DNA from: a bacterium
GTDB lineage: Bacteria; Bacteroidota; Bacteroidia; Bacteroidales; Bacteroidaceae
DNA length: 10,765 bases
Reading direction: 5' to 3'
Assembly: GCA_004562975.1 (NCBI GenBank)
Contig: SFQP01000027.1
Span: 1 to 10,765 of the forward strand
In this document: piece by piece, positions 7,279 through 10,765 of the stretch
Layout: every line of letters begins with the position of its first letter
Numbering within the stretch: position 1 is the stretch's first letter
Made by a program: the position numbers and the translations under genes
The notes under the pieces: model-generated
What the model was told of the DNA's origin: nothing
Database searches by the model: none
What the model saw: only the letters and a program-made list of their open reading frames with translations

Positions 7279-8721
7279 TTAAGGGGCGGTATGGACATCC
7301 GGTTTGCAAAGGTGCAGGTGGTGGTTGATGCAGTCGGGCAGTTCGTCGGCATAGTGCGTCACCATGATGAGCGTCTTTCCAGAACGCGCCATATAAGCCT
7401 CTATCACGCTGCGCGCCAACTGGCGGCGACGGGTGTCGAGCCCATGGAAGGGTTCGTCCAGGATGAGCAGGTCGGGGTGTTTCACAAAAGCCCGGACGAG
7501 CAGCACCAGCCGCTGTTCGCCCGACGAGAGTTGCAGATAGTTGCGCCGGGCCAGGTACGTGGCACCGAATGCGTCGAGCCAGGCCATGCAGGCTGCGCGT
7601 TCGGCATCGGAAATGCGGCGGTAAAGGCCGATGGTGTCGTGCAGGCCGCTCGCCACGATGTCGATGGCCGGCAGGTCCTTGCGGTAGGTGGAAAACATCT
7701 CGGGCGACACGTAGCCGATGCGGCGTTTGATGTCCCAGATGCTCTCGCCCCGTCCCCGGCGGTGGCCGAACAGACGGATGTCGCAGGCGTAGGCTTGCGG
7801 ATTGTCGGCACATACAAGGGAGAGCAAGGTGGATTTGCCCGCCCCGTTTTCGCCCGTAAGTGCCCACTTGCTGCCGCTTTCCACCTGCCAGTTGAGGCGG
7901 TTCAGGATGCGACGGTGGCCGTAGCGTATGCTGACATCGTTGAAGCAAATCAGCGGATCTTCCGCTGGCGGCGGCGTGACGGTGGCGCGGGGCTCGGGGG
8001 GCAGCGTAGGAAGTGAGGCTGCGGACGTGGTGACATCTTCGCTCAGCGCATGACGTTCCACGGCTTGGCCCACGCGGCCGCCTTCAACCGGTACTACCCG
8101 CTGCACAAACGGCGGAATGTCCGCCAGTCGGCTCACCACCAGCACGAGGGTCAGCCGGCGGCCCAGTTCTTCGAGCAACGAGGTCAGAAGGTCGCGTGCC
8201 CCGGCATCGAGACCTATATAAGGATTGTCAACCACCAGCACCTCGGGATGGCCGTTCAACACCCGGGCCAGTTGCAGCCGGCGCAGTTCGCCGCTTGACA
8301 GGAGGTTGACCGCCTTGTCCATGTGTTCCGTCAACCCCAGTGCTTTCCACAAAGCCGCCGCGCGGCCTTCGGCACAGCCCAGCACCTCAGCCACGGTGGG
8401 GAAGGACTGTTCGTCGAAGTGGTTCCAGCGTTGCTGGTAGTAGGCCGGTTCGCTGCCGCCGTAAACATCGCGGAAGGCGATGGAGCGGATACGCTCGTGC
8501 AACGGACGCGGTGCATCGTCCGGCCAGTGGTAGTCCACACCCTTCCCCAGCAACGGCTGGGCACCCGTAATCATGGCCGTCAGCAACGACTTGCCGCTCC
8601 CGTTGGGGCCGTAGATGGCCGTGTGTACACCCTGCCGCAATGTGAAGTCGACGGGGTAGGGCAGGCGGAAGGAGGGGTGGCGCGTCACGCCGTTTTCGAT
8701 GTGGATGAGTGGCTTGTTCAT
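7279..8721 (-). CDS. modF: ModF-like tandem ABC ATPase (two nucleotide-binding domains, no membrane part)
   Basis: A 480-residue cytoplasmic protein with two fused ABC ATPase domains and no transmembrane region, resembling E. coli ModF (PhrA) in length and in the second-domain stretch WDIKRRIGYVS (329-339). NBD1: Walker A GPNGSGKS (38-45), signature LSSGE (141-145), Walker B VLVVDN (161-166). Asn166 replaces the catalytic Glu, and no switch His follows (S197 in VVSRLAD). NBD2: Walker A GENGAGKS (290-297), signature LSSGE (398-402), Walker B LLILDE (418-423), switch His456. NBD2 is therefore intact and NBD1 is probably binding-competent but hydrolysis-weak. A Pro/Ala/Thr-rich linker at about 225-256 joins them. 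An in-frame ATG at 8811 overlaps a -7 promoter box, so 8721 is preferred. It is first in the operon with GT14 and MATE genes. No modABC or modE gene is nearby; the role of ModF itself is poorly defined, so the symbol denotes family resemblance only. Confidence 0.9.
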   Translation of the reverse strand: MNKPLIHIENGVTRHPSFRLPYPVDFTLRQGVHTAIYGPNGSGKSLLTAMITGAQPLLGKGVDYHWPDDAPRPLHERIRSIAFRDVYGGSEPAYYQQRWNHFDEQSFPTVAEVLGCAEGRAAALWKALGLTEHMDKAVNLLSSGELRRLQLARVLNGHPEVLVVDNPYIGLDAGARDLLTSLLEELGRRLTLVLVVSRLADIPPFVQRVVPVEGGRVGQAVERHALSEDVTTSAASLPTLPPEPRATVTPPPAEDPLICFNDVSIRYGHRRILNRLNWQVESGSKWALTGENGAGKSTLLSLVCADNPQAYACDIRLFGHRRGRGESIWDIKRRIGYVSPEMFSTYRKDLPAIDIVASGLHDTIGLYRRISDAERAACMAWLDAFGATYLARRNYLQLSSGEQRLVLLVRAFVKHPDLLILDEPFHGLDTRRRQLARSVIEAYMARSGKTLIMVTHYADELPDCINHHLHLCKPDVHTAP

Positions 8722-8808
8722 GGGCTTGGAGGAGAAGGACGGCAGCGCTGGTGGCGTTGCCGGGACGTGAAGAGCCGGAGCGGAGACTGTGGCCGGCGTT
8801 TGTTGATG

Positions 8809-8816
8809 CAAAGATA
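8809..8816 (-). promoter_or_regulatory. -7 box for the ModF-like operon
   Basis: On the minus strand TATCTTTG matches TAnnTTTG. No good TTTG is found 19-21 bases upstream, so only half the promoter is recognisable. Transcription from here would leave a leader of about 80 bases before the ATG at 8721. Confidence 0.45.
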
Positions 8817-8965
8817 CGTCCAGCGGATAAATTGCGCGATTTTACATTAACATATTTAACCTTCTGTGACGCTCCGCGTGCCATTTTTTCTAACGGTTCC
8901 GGGCTTAGAATTTCCTGAAGCAGGCTCTGTCGTCACAAATCGCCGTGTCGGATTGACGGCACTGG

Positions 8966-8983
8966 GTGTGAAAATTTTCACAC
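8966..8983. promoter_or_regulatory. Perfect 18-base palindrome, Crp/Fnr-operator-like
   Basis: GTGTGAAAATTTTCACAC is a perfect palindrome containing TGTGA-N6-TCACA, the form of operator bound by Crp in enterobacteria. Bacteroidota encode Crp/Fnr-family regulators, but whether any of them uses this exact motif is not something I can state. An alternative 8-base-pair stem, CGCCGTGT (8941-8948) with ACACGGCG (8980-8987), would compete with it in single-stranded form. Confidence 0.5.
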
Positions 8984-8989
8984 GGCGAG

Positions 8990-9031
8990 TAGAAAATCCG
9001 GGACTAGGCTTAGAAAATCCGGGACTAGGCT
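8990..9031. repeat. Two perfect tandem copies of a 21-base unit
   Basis: Copies at 8990-9010 and 9011-9031 are identical and begin TAGAAAATCCGGGACTAGG. A degenerate relative sharing GGCTTAGAA lies at 8902-8910 (the same nine bases span the copy junction at 9007-9015). It looks like an intergenic repeat rather than coding sequence. Confidence 0.75.
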
Positions 9032-9055
9032 TCGTAACGCTGAAAGCTGGGCAAC

Positions 9056-9096
9056 AAAAAAAGGAAGGGGGCTTGGGATGCAGCCCTCTTCCTTTT
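9056..9096 (-). terminator. Strong intrinsic terminator hairpin, minus strand
   Basis: The 15-base arms 9059-9073 and 9082-9096 pair with one G-T wobble around an 8-base loop (9074-9081). On the minus strand the 3' arm runs into seven consecutive T (9062-9056), while the plus strand has only the four T inside the stem. The signal therefore acts mainly on leftward transcription. The only leftward promoter seen nearby is at 9104-9135, immediately upstream. Confidence 0.7.
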
Positions 9097-9103
9097 GCTG
9101 TCA

Positions 9104-9135
9104 CAAATATAAGCATTGGCCGGCAAACGGCCAAA
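9104..9135 (-). promoter_or_regulatory. Complete Bacteroides-type promoter, minus strand
   Basis: On the minus strand TTTG (9135 to 9132) is followed after exactly 20 bases by TATATTTG (9111 to 9104), a full match to the -33/-7 consensus. Initiation near 9097-9100 would place the start at the foot of the terminator hairpin at 9056-9096. Readthrough would reach the ModF-like gene with a leader of roughly 375 bases. Confidence 0.6.
9116..9134. promoter_or_regulatory. Dyad over the minus-strand promoter, possible operator
   Basis: TTGGCCGGCAAACGGCCAA is a perfect 7-base inverted repeat (9116-9122 and 9128-9134) with a five-base centre. It covers the spacer and part of the -33 element of the promoter at 9104-9135, a position where a repressor dimer would block polymerase. 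The cognate regulator is unknown. Confidence 0.45.
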
Positions 9136-9145
9136 TCGGCCATTT

Positions 9146-9219
9146 CCCATTTTAACATTTCGGACAACCACCATCGCCTTCCCGTTTTGGGGGAGGATGG
9201 CTGTCTGTGTTAAAATGGG
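9146..9219. repeat. 74-base imperfect stem-loop with perfect 12-base outer arms
   Basis: CCCATTTTAACA (9146-9157) and TGTTAAAATGGG (9208-9219) are exact inverted repeats. Pairing continues inside, after bulges, through CGGACA/TGTCTG (9161-9166 with 9202-9207, one wobble), CCATC/GATGG (9171-9175 with 9196-9200), and CCC/GGG around a GTTTT loop (9184-9188). No T-run follows on either strand, so it is not a terminator. It may be a structured RNA, a protein-binding site or a small inverted-repeat element. Confidence 0.55.
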
Positions 9220-9251
9220 CACCATGCCCGACCTACTCCCGGCGGATTGTA

Positions 9252-9259
9252 TAACTTTG
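9252..9259 (+). promoter_or_regulatory. Possible -7 box for the AI-2E-family gene
   Basis: TAACTTTG matches TAnnTTTG on the plus strand, about 100 bases before the ATG at 9362. No TTTG-like -33 element is visible at the right distance. The box is enclosed by a 9-base inverted repeat (GGATTGTAT 9244-9252 with ATACAATCC 9275-9283). Confidence 0.35.
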
Positions 9260-9361
9260 CCTCAAATCATAAAGATACAATCCACTGACGGACATTGGCT
9301 GAGGCTTCATTGTAGCTTTTCGGCTCCGTCTGGGGAGTCCCGTCGCCAAATTTTTTCGCTT

Positions 9362-10576
9362 ATGAACCAGTCTAAACAGGGCGAACGCACGCCCATTACC
9401 TTTGACCGCTTTATCCGGGGAGTCGTGGCTTTGCTGCTCGTTGTCGGCATCGGAGCCTTGATATACTATCTCAGCGCAGTGATGCTCCCCTTTTTCGTGG
9501 CGTGGATGGCGGCCTATTTGCTCTACCCGATTGTCCGCTTTCTGCAAAAATATTGCTACGTACGCAACCGGCTGGCCGCCATTGCCATCACCTTGCTGCT
9601 CACCTGCGGCACGCTGGGCGGCTTCTTCTACCTCATCGTGCCGCCCATGGTGGAAGAGGTCAGTCACCTGAAGGATGTGGCACTGGAATATGTGCAGAAA
9701 GGAGCCGACACCGCCGCCGTGCCGCAGTCGGTGCAGAGTTATCTGCAACGCCACGTCAGTGAATACCAAATAGAAAACCTGCTGAAACAGAAGGATTTTC
9801 TCGCTGCCATGAAGCAGGCCGTGCCGAAACTGTGGAACGTGTTTTGGGGAACGGCAACCATGTTGTTCAATATCGTCGCTTCGCTCATCGGACTGCTCTA
9901 CCTGCTCTTCCTCCTCACCGACTATGAAAAATATGCCAACAGCTGGATTCATTTCGTGCCGCGCCACCGCCGCGTCTTCGCCGCCCGCCTCGTGGCCGAC
10001 CTGCAGAACGGCATGGCAGGCTACTTCCGTGGGCAGGCTTTGGTGGCGTTGAGCAACTGTTTCATGTTTTCCATCGGTTTCCTGCTTATCGGTTTCCCCA
10101 TGCCCTTCGGGTTGGGTTGCCTCATCGGCCTGATCAGTTTTGTGCCTTACCTGCAGGTGGCAGGCTTCGTGCCGGCAGCCCTGCTGGCCCTGCTCAGGAG
10201 CGTGGAGACGGGGCAGAACTTTTGGTGGCTCCTCTTTCTGGTGTTGGTGGTTTATCTGGTGGTGCAGGTTTTGCAGGACACCATCTTCACACCCCGCATT
10301 ATGGGCAAGATCATGGGGCTTCCGCCGGCCATCATCCTCCTCTCCCTCTCCGTATGGGGCTATGCGTTCGGCATCATCGGCCTGATAGTGGCACTGCCCC
10401 TGACCACGCTGTTCATATCTTACTACAAACGCTATGTGGTGGGCGATGAGTTTGATCCGCAGCAGCCCCTCGACCCGGAAATGGTGGAGGTGGAGCGCGA
10501 AGCCGGCGTTTACGTCGAAACGCCGCGTACTCTGGAAGACGATTCCCCCGCTTCCACGCCGCAAGATGCGCCTTAG
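9362..10576 (+). CDS. AI-2E/PerM-family (UPF0118) membrane transporter
   Basis: Inner-membrane protein of the AI-2E transporter family (Pfam PF01594), whose members include TqsA and PerM; some export autoinducer-2, others move ions, so the substrate is not settled by homology. It has 404 residues. Hydrophobic helices lie at about 19-58, 70-93 (ending in IVPPM), 164-186, 226-247, 249-280, 286-304 and 318-355, with the family's soluble segment between about 95 and 160. Conserved stretches include ISFVPYLQ (258-265), LQDTIFTPRIMG (304-315) and GLIVALPLTTLF (340-351). An acidic, proline-containing tail of about 45 residues follows the last helix. The frame is open upstream to 9116, but those codons are not membrane-like and run through a stem-loop and the -7 box, so I take the ATG at 9362. 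It is transcribed divergently from the ModF-like operon and appears to stand alone. Confidence 0.92.
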   Translation: MNQSKQGERTPITFDRFIRGVVALLLVVGIGALIYYLSAVMLPFFVAWMAAYLLYPIVRFLQKYCYVRNRLAAIAITLLLTCGTLGGFFYLIVPPMVEEVSHLKDVALEYVQKGADTAAVPQSVQSYLQRHVSEYQIENLLKQKDFLAAMKQAVPKLWNVFWGTATMLFNIVASLIGLLYLLFLLTDYEKYANSWIHFVPRHRRVFAARLVADLQNGMAGYFRGQALVALSNCFMFSIGFLLIGFPMPFGLGCLIGLISFVPYLQVAGFVPAALLALLRSVETGQNFWWLLFLVLVVYLVVQVLQDTIFTPRIMGKIMGLPPAIILLSLSVWGYAFGIIGLIVALPLTTLFISYYKRYVVGDEFDPQQPLDPEMVEVEREAGVYVETPRTLEDDSPASTPQDAP

Positions 10577-10620
10577 CCTCTCTCCCTCAAGCATCAGGAC
10601 ACCGTGGAGAGTCATTAGGT

Positions 10621-10640
10621 AGCCCAAGAGCAGGCTTTTT
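10621..10640 (+). terminator. Weak possible terminator after the AI-2E-family gene
   Basis: AGCC (10621-10624) and GGCT (10633-10636) form a 4-base-pair stem with an 8-base loop, running into five T. The position, 45 bases after the stop, is right, but the stem is very short. Confidence 0.3.
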
Positions 10641-10684
10641 AATCCCTTACATATTGTAACCATTTAATTTGACTGTCAGAATAC

Positions 10685-10717
10685 ATTGGGCGATGTAGAA
10701 AAATATGTCTACTTTTG
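10685..10717 (+). promoter_or_regulatory. Bacteroides-type promoter for the right-edge nuclease gene
   Basis: TACTTTTG (10710-10717) matches TAnnTTTG, and ATTG (10685-10688), one mismatch from TTTG, lies 21 bases upstream. The ATG at 10737 follows after a short AT-rich leader. Confidence 0.65.
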
Positions 10718-10736
10718 CACAAAACGAATTAATGAC

Positions 10737-10765
10737 ATGGCAACACGTTATCTTGACCCCAAGGC
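10737..10765 (+). CDS. Start of a probable Rpn-family (PD-(D/E)XK) nuclease, cut by window edge
   Basis: Only nine codons plus two bases are present, reading M-A-T-R-Y-L-D-P-K. This N-terminus is characteristic of the abundant Bacteroidota Rpn/PDDEXK_2 proteins, which typically open with a RYLDPK motif followed by D-L-T-F-K; these are recombination-promoting nucleases often annotated as putative transposases. The ATG is placed 19 bases after a good -7 box. The assignment rests on recall of the family's opening motif and cannot be confirmed without downstream sequence. Confidence 0.55.

Larger units (their letters stand above)
8722..9361. other. 640-base divergent intergenic region, repeat-rich, no convincing gene
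   Basis: The region lies between the ModF-like gene (minus) and the AI-2E gene (plus). Two overlapping open frames cross its centre (8866-9213 plus, 8856-9167 minus), but both read through palindromes and a 21-base tandem repeat and resemble no family I know. What it does hold, in order: a -7 box for the ModF-like operon (8809-8816), an 18-base palindrome (8966-8983), a tandem repeat (8990-9031), a minus-strand terminator hairpin (9056-9096), a minus-strand promoter (9104-9135) overlaid by a dyad (9116-9134), a 74-base stem-loop (9146-9219), and a plus-strand -7 box (9252-9259) inside another inverted repeat (9244-9283). Nothing was identified in 8821-8900 or 9284-9361 beyond leader sequence. 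Confidence 0.7.

Noticed and set aside
7266..7352. Upstream start of the GT14 protein at 7352 or 7298
   Set aside because: Both overlap the end of the ABC gene and add residues not needed for the fold; starts at 7265 or 7259 lie just after its stop.
8856..9213. Overlapping plus (115 codons) and minus (103 codons) frames in the 640-base gap
   Set aside because: Both read through a tandem repeat, a palindrome and a terminator hairpin, giving repeated peptide units without family resemblance.
10580..10611. CTCTCC/GGAGAG inverted repeat just after the AI-2E stop codon
   Set aside because: Six base pairs around a 20-base loop with no T-run; too weak to call a terminator.
9233..10663. Minus-strand frame of 476 codons opposite the AI-2E gene
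   Set aside because: It is nearly full length, but the sense frame has clear membrane helices and family motifs. The antisense translation is His/Gln/Glu-rich, as expected from the reverse of hydrophobic codons.
1..10765. CRISPR array, tRNA/rRNA gene or complete insertion sequence
   Set aside because: No regularly spaced repeats, cloverleaf or rRNA-like sequence, and no transposase with terminal repeats, were seen on either strand.

Overview
The window looks like chromosomal DNA from a fairly GC-rich member of the Bacteroidales (Bacteroidota). The evidence is a SusC/SusD pair, several promoters of the Bacteroides type (TTTG, about 20 bases, TAnnTTTG), weak or absent Shine-Dalgarno sequences, and the first codons of a Bacteroidota-type Rpn/PD-(D/E)XK nuclease at the right edge. 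Genus cannot be fixed from sequence reading alone; Prevotella-like or Bacteroides-like lineages both fit.

Layout. (1) Positions 1-4790, minus strand: an outer-membrane glycan or nutrient uptake pair. A 1013-residue SusC-type TonB-dependent receptor (1670-4711) is transcribed from a good promoter at 4759-4790, followed after an unusually long 166-base structured gap by a SusD-type surface lipoprotein (start 1503) that runs off the left edge. (2) Positions 4842-8816, minus strand: a three-gene operon in the order ModF-like double ABC ATPase, GT14-type (Core-2/I-branching) glycosyltransferase, and MATE efflux protein, ending in an intrinsic terminator at 4842-4866. No molybdate transport genes are present, so the ModF-like protein is an orphan here. 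(3) Positions 8722-9361: a 640-base divergent intergenic region with no convincing gene but dense in inverted and tandem repeats, including a complete minus-strand promoter that fires directly into an intrinsic terminator. (4) Positions 9362-10576, plus strand: an AI-2E/PerM-family membrane transporter. (5) Positions 10685-10765, plus strand: a promoter and the first nine codons of an Rpn-family nuclease.

How it works together. SusC and SusD form one machine: SusD captures substrate at the cell surface and closes over the SusC barrel, which imports it using TonB energy. The other genes are a cytoplasmic ATPase, a sugar transferase, a multidrug-type exporter and an AI-2E-type permease with no proven link to each other beyond co-transcription.

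The most interesting signals are non-coding. A 19-21 base imperfect inverted repeat flanks the susC-like gene, with one arm between its promoter and start codon and the other between its stop and the susD-like gene. The susC-susD gap also holds three AGGTTA and three TAACC words facing each other. The 8930-9283 interval carries a Crp-like palindrome, an attenuator-like promoter/terminator unit, a dyad over that promoter, a 74-base stem-loop and a dyad enclosing a -7 box. No complete, certainly novel system is proven here; these are leads.
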